From Nocardia cyriacigeorgica (lineage in GTDB: Bacteria > Actinomycetota > Actinomycetes > Mycobacteriales > Mycobacteriaceae): a stretch of DNA of 64,000 bases. The DNA is taken from the NCBI RefSeq assembly GCF_005863245.1, contig NZ_VBUT01000006.1, positions 62,001 to 126,000 of the forward strand. Direction: 5' to 3'. Both the position numbers and the translations under genes were made by a program. The notes below the pieces were generated by a model. The model saw only the letters and a list, made by a program, of their open reading frames with translations. It was not told the DNA's origin and ran no database searches. This document shows, in pieces, positions 17,487 through 26,730 of this stretch (position 1 is its first letter; each line of letters begins with the position of its first letter).

Positions 17487-18694
17487 ACCCGTGGTTCGAG
17501 ACCGTCGCCGAAGCGCAGCGGCGCGCCAAGAAGCGGCTGCCGAAATCGGTGTACGGCGCGCTGATCGCCGGCTCCGAACGCGGCCAGACCATCGAGGACA
17601 ATCAGGCCGCCTTCACCGAACTGGGTTTCGCGCCGCACGTCGCCGGGCCGATCGGGGAGCGCGATCAGTCGACCACCGTGCTGGGACAGCAGATTTCGAT
17701 GCCGGTGCTGATTTCGCCGACCGGTGTGCAGGCGGTGCATCCGGACGGTGAGGTGGCCGTCGCCCGTGCCGCCGCAGCGCGCGGCACCGCGATGGGGCTG
17801 TCCTCGTTCGCCAGCAAGCCGATCGAAGAGGTGATCGCGGCCAATCCGGCGACGTTCTTCCAGCTGTACTGGTGCGGCAGCAAGGACGAGATCTCGGCGC
17901 GCATGGCCAGGGCCAAGGCCGCGGGCGCGGTCGGGCTGATCCTGACCCTGGACTGGTCGTTCTCACACGGGCGCGACTGGGGCAGCCCGGTCATCCCGGA
18001 ATCGCTGAACCTGCGCACCATGATGAAGTTCGCGCCGCAGACGCTGGTCAAGCCGCGCTGGCTGAGCACGTATGTGCGTTCGGGCAAGCTGCCCGACCTC
18101 ACCGCGCCGAACATGGCCGTCGGTGGCGCGCCCGCGCCCGGATTCTTCGGTGCCTACGGCGAATGGATGGGCACCCCCGCCCCCGATTGGGACGATGTGC
18201 GCTGGATCTGTGAGCAGTGGGACGGCCCGGTCATGCTCAAGGGCGTCATGCGCGTCGACGACGCCCACCGCGCCGTCGACGCCGGCGTGGCCGCCATCTC
18301 GGTGTCCAACCACGGCGGCAACAATCTCGACGGCACTCCCGCCGCCATCCGTGCTCTCCCGGTGCTGGCCGATGCGGTCGGCTCCGAGATCGAGGTGCTG
18401 CTCGACGGCGGTATCCGGCGTGGCAGCGACGTCGTCAAGGCGGTCGCGCTCGGTGCCCGCGCGGTCATGATCGGCCGCGCCTACCTGTGGGGCCTGGCCG
18501 CCAACGGGCAGGCCGGGGTGGAGAACGTGCTCGACATCCTGCGCGGCGGCATCGACTCGGCGCTGCTGGGCTTGCGCAAGACCAGCATCCGCGACCTGGA
18601 TCGCAGCGATATCGTCGTGCCCGCCGGATTCGAACGCGCCCTTGGTGTTCCGGCCGCGAACGAACTCGGCGCCGCGGTCTCGAATCCCGCCTGA
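17483..18694 (+). CDS. mftD: Pre-mycofactocin synthase (FMN-dependent alpha-hydroxy-acid oxidase fold)
   Basis: 403 residues; TIM barrel of the lactate/glycolate oxidase family. Visible: LISPTGVQAVHPDGEVAVARA, LKGVMRVDDAHRAVDAG (conserved Lys), ISVSNHGGNNLDGTPA (catalytic His region), and LLDGGIRRGSDVVKAVALGA with IGRAYLWGL (phosphate binding). The N-terminus NPWFETVAEAQRRAKKRLPKS and overlap with mftE mark it as MftD, which oxidatively deaminates AHDP to premycofactocin, the redox-active core. The mftF glycosyltransferase that should follow is absent; a terminator and a convergent MarR gene come next. Confidence 0.92.
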   Translation: MNPWFETVAEAQRRAKKRLPKSVYGALIAGSERGQTIEDNQAAFTELGFAPHVAGPIGERDQSTTVLGQQISMPVLISPTGVQAVHPDGEVAVARAAAARGTAMGLSSFASKPIEEVIAANPATFFQLYWCGSKDEISARMARAKAAGAVGLILTLDWSFSHGRDWGSPVIPESLNLRTMMKFAPQTLVKPRWLSTYVRSGKLPDLTAPNMAVGGAPAPGFFGAYGEWMGTPAPDWDDVRWICEQWDGPVMLKGVMRVDDAHRAVDAGVAAISVSNHGGNNLDGTPAAIRALPVLADAVGSEIEVLLDGGIRRGSDVVKAVALGARAVMIGRAYLWGLAANGQAGVENVLDILRGGIDSALLGLRKTSIRDLDRSDIVVPAGFERALGVPAANELGAAVSNPA

Positions 18695-18703
18695 CAATTG
18701 AAA

Positions 18704-18732
18704 AGGCCGGCTCACCCGTGGTGAGCCGGCCT
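18704..18732. terminator. Bidirectional terminator between mftD and the MarR gene
   Basis: Perfect 13-bp stem AGGCCGGCTCACC / GGTGAGCCGGCCT with a 3-base loop, between convergent genes. Confidence 0.93.
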
Positions 18733-19201
18733 ATCTATTGCCGTTCGAGGCGCGGTGGTGCTTCAGCAGGACGTCGTAGATATCGGCCAGAGCGGTGAGC
18801 TGCTCGCGATCGAGGACGTCGATCATGTGCCTGCGCACGCTGTCCACATGGGCCGGCGCCGCGGTCGTCAGTACTTCCACTCCGCGCGGGGTGAGACGGG
18901 CGGCGGTGCGGCGGGCGTCGTCGGGAATGGGCGTGCGGGTCACCAGACCGCGCCGCTCCATCCGGGTGATCTGATGCGAGAGCCTGCTCTGTGACCACTC
19001 CAGCTTGGCCGCAAGATCGGCGAAGGTCAGGCAGTGCTCGGGGTCCTCGGCGAGGTAGGCGAGGACCGAATACTCGACGTAGGTGAGGTCGGATTCCCGC
19101 GTCGAATCGCGTCCGACAGCGGCCGCGATCAGGTCGCGGGTCCGGACGAATCCCATCCAGGCCCGCTTTTCGACGTCATCGAGCCAGTGGGGGTCGGTCA
19201 C
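18731..19201 (-). CDS. MarR-family transcriptional regulator
   Basis: 156 residues. Winged helix with LTYVEYSVLAYLAEDPEH, FADLAAKLEWSQSRLSHQI (recognition helix) and RRGLVTRTPIPDDARRTAA (the wing, with the DxRR signature), flanked by dimerisation helices. GTG 19201 is chosen because GGAG lies 7 bp before it and the protein then opens TDPHWLDDVEKRAW. MarR proteins usually repress nearby genes and respond to small phenolics or oxidants. It is divergent from the fumarase gene with 249 bp between, so fumarase or its own gene may be its target. Confidence 0.88.
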   Translation of the reverse strand: MTDPHWLDDVEKRAWMGFVRTRDLIAAAVGRDSTRESDLTYVEYSVLAYLAEDPEHCLTFADLAAKLEWSQSRLSHQITRMERRGLVTRTPIPDDARRTAARLTPRGVEVLTTAAPAHVDSVRRHMIDVLDREQLTALADIYDVLLKHHRASNGNR

Positions 19202-19338
19202 GTTGGTGCTCCAATTCCGGCGGTTCGGGTCAGGTCCGCGCACCGGCGCACCGCGCGATACCTGCTGAAACGAGAGTTAGCACCCTCGGGGTTGAACGTG
19301 CAACCTTTTGTGGCCGATCCCAGTATGGCAAGCCTTGG

Positions 19339-19357
19339 ATAGGGTTGCCTAACCGCA
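19339..19357. promoter_or_regulatory. IdeR/DtxR-like iron box upstream of fumarase
   Basis: ATAGGGTTGCCTAACCGCA matches 13 of 19 positions of the actinobacterial iron-box consensus (TTAGGTTAGGCTAACCTAA), with the GGTT...TAACC core. It lies 94 bp before the start of an iron-sulfur enzyme. The match is moderate. Confidence 0.4.
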
Positions 19358-19450
19358 TGCGGGGTGCCGATCGGTCGTTAGGCTCGCTGTGCTTCAGTCC
19401 AGCCGTGGCTGTTGCCGAGCCCGACACTTTGCCCGAAGGAGTGCGCTTCA

Positions 19451-21130
<1,680 letters not shown>

Positions 21131-21154
21131 GCTCACGCATAGGTGGTGACGACG

Positions 21155-21198
21155 TCGCATACGTTCTGGACCCGGGTAAAGCGCCACAACGTATGCGA
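21155..21198. terminator. Long inverted repeat after fumarase
   Basis: TCGCATACGTTCTGG (21155-21169) pairs with CCACAACGTATGCGA (21184-21198) with one mismatch and a 14-base loop, 24 bp after the fumarase stop. It is AT-richer than most terminators here, so an operator is an alternative. Confidence 0.55.
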
Positions 21199-21268
21199 TA
21201 TGCAGGTGGGATGGGGCCGTGTCCTGGACTCGGGCGAGTCATAGGTTATGCACATGATGGGGATGGGC

Positions 21269-21431
21269 TGTGGACAACCACAATCCTGAGCGGATTCGGT
21301 TGCGCCGCAGCCCGTTCTCGTCCCTGCGGATTCGGCATTCCTGGTGGTCAACGGGATTGAGGTGGGCGAAGGTGAAAACCATTGCCGCATGCGAATTGTG
21401 ATCCACAACACGTGGATAAACTTGTGGACAG
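21269..21431. other. Cluster of DnaA-box-like sequences
   Basis: In a gene-free gap (21131-21515) there is one perfect reverse DnaA box TGTGGACAA (21269-21277) and three one-mismatch copies: TGATCCACA (21399-21407), CGTGGATAA (21411-21419) and TGTGGACAG (21423-21431). The last three lie within 33 bp in AT-richer DNA. No dnaA, dnaN, parA or rep gene is near, so this is not evidently the chromosomal origin. Confidence 0.5.
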
Positions 21432-21515
21432 TTGTTGTTTCAAGTTGTTCTGCCTGGTCGCGCCCCCGCAGGCGTGAGCTGGGCCTCTCGGCGTGTCGCG
21501 CTACCATCGACGGCT

Positions 21516-22064
21516 ATGTGGTCATCGAGGGAAGCATGGATCGGGCGCCGGCCGGCGATCGCGGCCGTGTTGGCGCCGCTCGCCGTCGCGGTAGGCCTCG
21601 CAGCGCCTGCTGCCCAGGCCGCGCCCGCACCGCAGCCCGCGCCCCCGCCGTCCGGCGCCGCCCTGGTCTGGCCGATCGCCGCGGCGGGCACCGAGGGTCT
21701 CGACCCCCTGCTCGCGCTGGCCTACACCATGGCCGCCGACGAAGCCCACGCCGCCGGCGTTCCGCTGTCCATCACCTCCGGCTACCGCACCCCCGCCGAA
21801 CAGCAGGCGCTGTGGGACGACGGCCTCCGCACCTACGGCAGCCCCGAGGAAGCCCGCCGCTGGGTGCTGCCGCCTGGCGAATCCACTCACGTCACCGGCC
21901 GTGCCATCGACGTCGGGCCGATCGAGGGCGCGGGTTGGTTGGAAGCCAACGGGTATCGCTGGGGGCTCTGCCGGACCTTCGACAACGAGTGGTGGCACTT
22001 CGAGTTGGCCACTTTCCCTGGTATGCCGTGCCCGCCGCGGGTGCCCGACGCCAGCGTGCGCTGA
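21516..22064 (+). CDS. Secreted M15-family (VanY-like) D,D-/L,D-carboxypeptidase
   Basis: 182 residues. Signal peptide with a hydrophobic core (about 11-34) ending APAAQAAP, then a Pro-rich linker. The peptidase domain has SGYRTPAEQQALW, the zinc motif STHVTGRAIDVGP (HxxGxAxD), and EWWHFEL with the third ligand. Such enzymes trim the C-terminal D-Ala of peptidoglycan stems outside the membrane. ATG 21516 is chosen as the start giving a normal signal peptide; the frame is open 84 bp further up but without one. DnaA-box-like sites lie just upstream. Confidence 0.9.
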   Translation: MWSSREAWIGRRPAIAAVLAPLAVAVGLAAPAAQAAPAPQPAPPPSGAALVWPIAAAGTEGLDPLLALAYTMAADEAHAAGVPLSITSGYRTPAEQQALWDDGLRTYGSPEEARRWVLPPGESTHVTGRAIDVGPIEGAGWLEANGYRWGLCRTFDNEWWHFELATFPGMPCPPRVPDASVR

Positions 22065-22142
22065 GCTCGGCGGCGACCGGATCCGTTCGCGAGCGACCAT
22101 CACAGCGCGCATCCATCGCCCGCGCCGGCAGTCGAGGTCGGT

Positions 22143-22559
22143 TCACCCGGGTGGGAAGCCGCCGACGCGGGTGTTCTGGAAGCTGCTGAACAGCCACCGC
22201 CCCTCGTGACGCACAGCCACCCGAGTCTGGATCGATGTCTCGTCCGGATCGGGTGTCGCCTCCGGTGGCGCGGGCCGCCCGGACCGGGTGATCAGGATCG
22301 CCGTATCCGGCGCCGGGAAACGCAGGTTCAGCACCTCGGGTTCGGGCATCCGTGTCCCTTTCATGAACCCGTTCAACCCTTCCTGCATGGTCGCCGCGAT
22401 CGTCGCGCGGCCCGGGAGGTATTCGCCGATCACCGAGACGAAAACGCCGTCCTCGGTGAACGTGTCGGCGAAGGCGGCGCCGTCCGCGGCCGCCCAGGCC
22501 TCGATCTGCGCGTCCAGCAGTGCCCGCAGCTCATTTTCGGTGGTGACGTCGTCGGTCAT
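22143..22559 (-). CDS. SnoaL-like (SgcJ/EcaC-type) NTF2-fold protein
   Basis: 138 residues of the NTF2/SnoaL cone fold: ENELRALLDAQIEAWAAAD, FADTFTEDGVFVSVIGEYLPGR, and the C-terminal strand RWLFSSFQNTRV. The SgcJ/EcaC group includes proteins near secondary-metabolism and detoxification genes; most have no assigned reaction. ATG 22559 has GAGAGGAAG just upstream. It is divergent from an XRE regulator 127 bp away that probably controls it. Confidence 0.85.
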   Translation of the reverse strand: MTDDVTTENELRALLDAQIEAWAAADGAAFADTFTEDGVFVSVIGEYLPGRATIAATMQEGLNGFMKGTRMPEPEVLNLRFPAPDTAILITRSGRPAPPEATPDPDETSIQTRVAVRHEGRWLFSSFQNTRVGGFPPG

Positions 22560-22686
22560 GAGTTCTTCCTCTCGCTGATGAGCCGGATGGGCTCGGCCTC
22601 GACGCTGCCAGGACAGCGACCGGTGCTCAATGACCCGACAGGTCATGGACCGATTGGGTCCGCGAGTGCAGGCTCGCTAATCTGCG

Positions 22687-23520
22687 GTGGTGCGACAGGG
22701 CAACCAGGGTTCTCCGGTCGGAGCGTTGCTGCGGCAGTGGCGGCTCCGGCGACGGTTGAGCCAACTCGAACTCGCCCTGGCCGCCGACAGTTCGGCACGG
22801 CACATCTCCTACCTGGAGACCGGTCGCTCGCAGCCGAGCCGGGCAATGGTGTTGAAGCTGTGCGCGGCGCTGGATATGCCGCTGCGGGAGCGGAATACGG
22901 TACTGCTGGCCGGTGGGTTCACGCCGGAATACCGGGAGAGTCCGCTCGATGACGCGGAGCTCGCGTCGTCGCGGACCGCCTGGGAGACCATGCTCGCGGC
23001 GCACGAACCGTACCCGGCGGTGCTGGTGGACCGGTACTGGAACGTGATCACCGCGAATCGCGGCATGCAACTGTTCGGCTCCGCGATCGCCGACGAGGTG
23101 GCCGCCGAGCCGCCCAACGTGTATCGCATCGCCCTGTACCCGGAGGGACCGGAGTCACCCGCCCGGATGGTCAACTACAGGCAGGTCCGGAAGTACCTCC
23201 TGGAGCGGCTGATCGGGCAGGTGCGCGCCACCGGAGATCCGGCTCTGCGCGATCTCTACGACGAAGTGTCCCGCTACCCGATGCCCGACGACCCCGACGA
23301 GCCGATCGACGAGGTGACCCCGAGCCCGTTCTCGATCCCGGTCCACATCCGCACCGCCGCCGGCGACCTGCGAATGTTCAGCACCACCATGACCTTCGGC
23401 GCCCCCTCCGACGTCACCCTCGCCGAACTGGCCGTCGAGCTCTTCTACCCGCTGGACGACTCCACCGCGGCGCTCCTGCACGAGCTGGCCCGAGCCGGCG
23501 GGCTTCCTCCAGCCAGGTGA
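22687..23520 (+). CDS. XRE-type regulator with MmyB-like ligand-binding domain
   Basis: 277 residues. N-terminal HTH (about 10-65; LRQWRLRRRLSQLELALAAD, SARHISYLETGRSQPSR), then the MmyB-like PAS-type domain (about 95-270; YPAVLVDRYWNVITANRG and a C-terminal FYPLDDSTAALL). This domain binds fatty-acid-like ligands in the known structure. Two GTG codons (22687, 22690) are possible starts. The divergent SnoaL-like gene is the likely target. Confidence 0.9.
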   Translation: MVRQGNQGSPVGALLRQWRLRRRLSQLELALAADSSARHISYLETGRSQPSRAMVLKLCAALDMPLRERNTVLLAGGFTPEYRESPLDDAELASSRTAWETMLAAHEPYPAVLVDRYWNVITANRGMQLFGSAIADEVAAEPPNVYRIALYPEGPESPARMVNYRQVRKYLLERLIGQVRATGDPALRDLYDEVSRYPMPDDPDEPIDEVTPSPFSIPVHIRTAAGDLRMFSTTMTFGAPSDVTLAELAVELFYPLDDSTAALLHELARAGGLPPAR

Positions 23521-23615
23521 CTTCCGCCCGGGCGGGCGATCAGGCCGGCGGCCGCGGTGGCGCGGCCTGCGCGGGCCGCGCCCGCTCGCTGAGCGTGTAC
23601 CTGATGGTAACGCAT

Positions 23616-23646
23616 GACAATACTAACGCCGTGCGTTAGTATTGTC
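23616..23646. promoter_or_regulatory. Perfect palindromic operator of the higBA operon
   Basis: GACAATACTAACGC (23616-23629), spacer CGT, GCGTTAGTATTGTC (23633-23646): a perfect 14-bp inverted repeat ending 3 bp before the toxin start codon. It overlaps the expected promoter, so binding of the HigA-type antitoxin would block transcription. Confidence 0.9.
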
Positions 23647-23649
23647 GGT

Positions 23650-23928
23650 GTGATCCGCTCCTTCAAGGACAGTGACGCCGAGGCTGTATGGAACCTCCAC
23701 TACACCAAGCGGATCAACGGGCAACTCGCTAAGAAGGCCCGCGACAAGATGCAGCTGATCGACGCCGCTGACAACATCAACGACCTCCGCGTGCCACCCG
23801 GCAACCGGCTCGAAAAGCTGTCCGGTGATCGCCGAGGGCAATACAGCATCCGCGTCAACGACCAGTGGCGCCTCTGCTTCAGGTGGGACGCAGGTGCACA
23901 CGAGCTGGAACTCGTCGACTACCACTAA
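23650..23928 (+). CDS. higB: HigB/RelE-type mRNA-interferase toxin
   Basis: 92 residues, the HigB 'plasmid maintenance killer' group of the RelE fold: IRSFKDSDAEAVW, RINGQLAKKARDKMQLID, LRVPPGNRLEKLSGDRRGQYSIRVNDQWRLCFRW and a C-terminal ELVDYH. The GNRLEKLxGDRxGQxSIRVNxQWRxCF signature is diagnostic. These toxins cut mRNA on the ribosome. GTG 23650 lies 3 bp after the operator, so the message may be leaderless. The antitoxin gene follows after 10 bp; toxin-first order is the HigBA rule. Confidence 0.95.
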   Translation: MIRSFKDSDAEAVWNLHYTKRINGQLAKKARDKMQLIDAADNINDLRVPPGNRLEKLSGDRRGQYSIRVNDQWRLCFRWDAGAHELELVDYH

Positions 23929-23938
23929 GGAGGGTGCC

Positions 23939-24229
23939 ATGACCGACTTCAAGCCCACCCATCCCGGTGAACTCCTACTGACAGAGTTCCTGGAGCCTCT
24001 CGGGATCAGCCAGTATGCGCTGGCGAAGGCCACCCAGCTGCCGCTGACCCGCATCAACGCCATCGTGCACGGGCACCGCAGTATCACCGCCGACACCGGG
24101 CTGCGCCTGGCCCGCGCGCTGAATCTGTCGGACATGTACTGGATCAATATGCAGGCCCGCTATGACGCAGATATGGCCCGTTTGGAGCTGGGTGACACCC
24201 TGGCCGGCATTGTCCCGATGGCAGGCTAG
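23939..24229 (+). CDS. higA: HigA-type antitoxin (XRE HTH)
   Basis: 96 residues: THPGELLLTEFLEPLGISQYALAKA and LTRINAIVHGHRSITADTGLRLARAL are the HigA HTH signature, with a short C-terminal tail (DMYWINMQARYDADMAR). It neutralises HigB and binds the palindrome upstream of higB. Strong ribosome binding site AAGGAGG, 5 bp before ATG 23939. The pair looks intact and functional. Confidence 0.95.
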   Translation: MTDFKPTHPGELLLTEFLEPLGISQYALAKATQLPLTRINAIVHGHRSITADTGLRLARALNLSDMYWINMQARYDADMARLELGDTLAGIVPMAG

Positions 24230-24340
24230 ATGGGTTCCTGGTGGTCGGTGCCCCAGCCGACGTAACCCTGGCCCCTCTGTCTTCGTGGCCTCGACCCGGC
24301 GCAATGCAACAGCAGTCCTCCTGGTGATCCAGCCGGCGTT

Positions 24341-24955
24341 TCACCCCCGGTTGTAATGCACGGAAATGGTGCTGGTGTCGGGGAAGGTGGTGGCGCTGGC
24401 GAGCTTCCAGCTCGATGCGTAGTTGTCGGGGAGCAGCCGCAGTCCGCCGCCCAGGGTGGTGGGGACGATGGTCAGGTAGAGGTCGTCGACGAGCCCTGCC
24501 GCGAGCAGTTGCTGAATGATGCTGGCGCTGTTGAGAACCAGGATGTCGCGGCCCGGCGCATCTTTGAGCGCGCGCACCTCCGTTTCGAGGTCGCGACCGA
24601 TCCTGGCGTTGGTCCATGCGGCCTTGTCCAGGTCGGACTGCTCCAGCGTCTTGCTGAAAACGACCTTCTCGACGGTGGCCAGCCACTGCCCGAGATCGCG
24701 GGTGCGCGCGGAACTGGCCGGGTCCTCGGTCAACCCCGGCCACACCGCGGTGAACCCGTCCCAGTTGGTGCGCCCGAGCAAGGCGGTGTCCACACCCCGC
24801 CAGATCCCTTCGTAATAGATCTCGCTCTGCCCGCTCACAATATGGTCCATGCACCAGCTCATATCGTCCTCGGGCCCGGTGCTGCTGTACCCATCCATCG
24901 ACACGGTGACCTCGGCGGCGACTCGGCGACCGGTGCTCTGGGTGCTGTTCGACAT
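24341..24955 (-). CDS. RibD C-terminal/dihydrofolate-reductase-fold protein
   Basis: 204 residues. VTVSMDGYSSTGPEDDMSW at the start, LLGRTNWDGFTAVWPGL, VVFSKTLEQSDL, and DILVLNSASIIQQLLAAGLVDDLYLTIVP are the usual blocks of the actinobacterial dihydrofolate-reductase-like family. These bind NADPH but their substrates are mostly unknown. ATG 24955 is chosen because sequence before it is not family-like. It sits between two toxin-antitoxin loci in the accessory island and has no evident partner. Confidence 0.88.
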   Translation of the reverse strand: MSNSTQSTGRRVAAEVTVSMDGYSSTGPEDDMSWCMDHIVSGQSEIYYEGIWRGVDTALLGRTNWDGFTAVWPGLTEDPASSARTRDLGQWLATVEKVVFSKTLEQSDLDKAAWTNARIGRDLETEVRALKDAPGRDILVLNSASIIQQLLAAGLVDDLYLTIVPTTLGGGLRLLPDNYASSWKLASATTFPDTSTISVHYNRG

Positions 24956-25090
24956 GTGCGGTATCCGTTCTTCGTTCCGGTTCGGGGTTCGCAGGGTAGA
25001 CGGGGCGCCGCTGCCGAACTCATCGGTGCGGGGGCTTTCACCGTCCCGGCGCACCTCAAGCGGATGAGCCTTCCAAGAGATGGAGAAGCG

Positions 25091-25118
25091 TTTCGTTTAT
25101 TTCGTTTATGGCTATAAT
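25091..25118 (+). promoter_or_regulatory. Promoter of the second toxin-antitoxin locus
   Basis: A perfect TATAAT (-10) at 25113-25118 lies 18 bp before the antitoxin ATG, preceded by two TTCGTTTAT direct repeats (25092-25100 and 25101-25109) that replace a clear -35 box. The repeats overlap the promoter and are the likely antitoxin operator. AT-rich against its surroundings. Confidence 0.6.
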
Positions 25119-25136
25119 CGGGATCGGAGGTGACCC

Positions 25137-25595
25137 ATGACCGGAGTCCACACAGCGAAGCGGATCGAGCCCGGTGCGGTTGACGCGGAGATCGCCGCGC
25201 GGGCCATGCGCCGCATCCGGGACTACCTCGCCCACCATCCCGACGAGGAAATGATCGCGGTCGGCCGTGAAGTCGGCAGTGACGACGCCCTGGTCGTGCC
25301 CCGGGCCGTCGTCGACCTGCTCGCATTCGTACTGGCCGAAGCGGCGAATGGCCGCGGTGTGACGATCGTGCCCTCCGACGCCGAACTGACGACCCAACAG
25401 GCCGCGGACATGCTCAACGTGTCGCGGCCGTACCTGGTCGGTCTTCTGGAGGCGGGTGAGGTTCCCTTCCGCCTGGTAGGCACCCATCGACGTGTCAGGT
25501 TCGACGACCTTCGCGACTATCAGCGTCGACTCGAAGAGTCCGGTCGCGCGGCTGCCGACGAGCTCTCCGATCTGGGACAGGAACTGGGTATCTGA
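25137..25595 (+). CDS. Excisionase-type HTH antitoxin
   Basis: 152 residues. N-terminal ~75 residues are helical (EIAARAMRRIRDYLAHHPDEE). An excisionase/MerR-like winged helix follows (about 82-128; TTQQAADMLNVSRPYLVGLLEAGEVPFRLVGTHRRV), then FDDLRDYQRRLEE. This layout belongs to antitoxins paired with PIN-domain toxins in actinobacteria. GGAGG lies 7 bp before ATG 25137. The toxin gene that follows one base later is cut off after about 13 codons, so this antitoxin is an orphan. Confidence 0.88.
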   Translation: MTGVHTAKRIEPGAVDAEIAARAMRRIRDYLAHHPDEEMIAVGREVGSDDALVVPRAVVDLLAFVLAEAANGRGVTIVPSDAELTTQQAADMLNVSRPYLVGLLEAGEVPFRLVGTHRRVRFDDLRDYQRRLEESGRAAADELSDLGQELGI

Positions 25596-25596
25596 C

Positions 25597-25641
25597 GTGG
25601 CCTGTGTAGTCGTATATGACGCGAACGTGCTGTACCTTGCG
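25597..25641 (+). pseudogene. Truncated PIN-domain toxin
   Basis: GTG 25597, one base after the antitoxin stop, begins ACVVVYDANVLYLASAR. VVYDANVLYP is the invariant opening strand of PIN toxins, with the first catalytic Asp. After VLY the expected sequence is lost and the frame runs into DNA antisense to the ADP-ribosylglycohydrolase gene (stop at 25824). The other acidic residues of the PIN active site are absent. A deletion or insertion junction must lie near 25636. Confidence 0.8.
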
Positions 25642-25676
25642 TCAGCCCGAAACCGCCGATCGCAGCCACCGATAGC

Positions 25677-26636
25677 TCAGGAGCCTCCGGACCACCACCG
25701 GCGCAGTCGCCTTGATTTCGGGCGGGTCCGCCGGTGCGGGTCGTGCCAGGCGGGCAACGGTTCTCGTGCGGACAGCCAGGGCGTCGGGACTCCGGTCACC
25801 GGTCCGGTGCCCGCGCCGGTGTAGGCGGCGACGATCCCACCGGTGATGGCGCCGGTGGTGTCGATATCGCCGTCCGCCGCCAGGCAGGTCGCGATCGCGG
25901 CCGGATAGTTGCCGAGATGTGTGGCGGCGGCCCAGATCGCGAGCGGAACCGTATCTTGGGCGGTCACCCGGGAACCTTTTCCTAGCTCGTTAGCGGCCAC
26001 CTCGACTGGAGCGCCGAGCAGGGTCCGGGCATGGCGGATCCGCCGAGTGGTTTCGCCGTCGTCCAGGTAGGGGAGGATGTCGTCGATGAATTCCGCTGGG
26101 ACGGGGTGTACTCCGGACATCCGGGCGGTCGCCGCGCGACCGGCTGCCACTGCCACCGCCACCGCCCCGGCCACACCTTCGGGATGCAGATGCGTCACCT
26201 CAGCCGATCGAATCGCCTCGGTGACAATCCGTTCCGGATCCCCGGCATAGCACGCACCCAGCGGCGCCACCCGCATGGCCGCACCGTTACCGCACGACCC
26301 CTGATGGTCGAACGCGGCGGCCGCGACGTCACGCCAGTACGCGCCGTCGCGGATGCGACGCAACGAGTCGACGGTCATGAATCCATAGTCGCGCCCGCGG
26401 TCACACCGCTTCGCGAAGGCGGCGGCCAGCCGATCCTGGCCGATTCCGCCGTTGACACACAGTTCGGCGACCACACTGCACGCCATCTCGGTGTCATCGG
26501 TCCAGTTCCACGGCCCACCGGTCAGCCGACCCGTCCGAACGTCCTCGATCGTCCGGCGCAGAATGGGGAATACCGCACCGAGCGCATCTCCTACGGACAG
26601 CCCGTCCAGTGAATCGAACATCAAGTCGATATGCAT
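25677..26636 (-). CDS. ADP-ribosylglycohydrolase family protein
   Basis: 319 residues. LMFDSLDGLSVGDALGAVF at the N-terminus, NWTDDTEMACSVV (metal-binding T-D-D), the middle SCGNGAAMRVAPLGACY, and DGDIDTTGAITGGIVAAY (second Asp cluster) are all family hallmarks. These enzymes remove ADP-ribose from proteins, nucleic acids or small molecules, using two Mg ions. In this island it may reverse a modification made by a toxin, but no ADP-ribosyltransferase is visible nearby. ATG 26636 is preferred; the longer open frame is an antisense copy of a HAD remnant. The C-terminal 20 residues are Arg-rich. Confidence 0.92.
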   Translation of the reverse strand: MHIDLMFDSLDGLSVGDALGAVFPILRRTIEDVRTGRLTGGPWNWTDDTEMACSVVAELCVNGGIGQDRLAAAFAKRCDRGRDYGFMTVDSLRRIRDGAYWRDVAAAAFDHQGSCGNGAAMRVAPLGACYAGDPERIVTEAIRSAEVTHLHPEGVAGAVAVAVAAGRAATARMSGVHPVPAEFIDDILPYLDDGETTRRIRHARTLLGAPVEVAANELGKGSRVTAQDTVPLAIWAAATHLGNYPAAIATCLAADGDIDTTGAITGGIVAAYTGAGTGPVTGVPTPWLSAREPLPAWHDPHRRTRPKSRRLRRWWSGGS

Positions 26637-26730
26637 CGATAAGGATCGTAACTGCGTGCTGGCGAAGACTAATTCGGTGCTGTGGTACCGCCACATCGTC
26701 TGGGTCTGAAGCTCCGCGGCGCCCATCCCG

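Noticed and set aside
21133..21507. 124-residue minus-strand gene downstream of fumarase
   Set aside because: It overlaps the inverted repeat and the DnaA-like boxes and shows no protein-like composition.
21131..21515. Chromosomal replication origin
   Set aside because: DnaA-like boxes are present, but dnaA, dnaN, recF and gyrB are absent, and so are plasmid rep and par genes.
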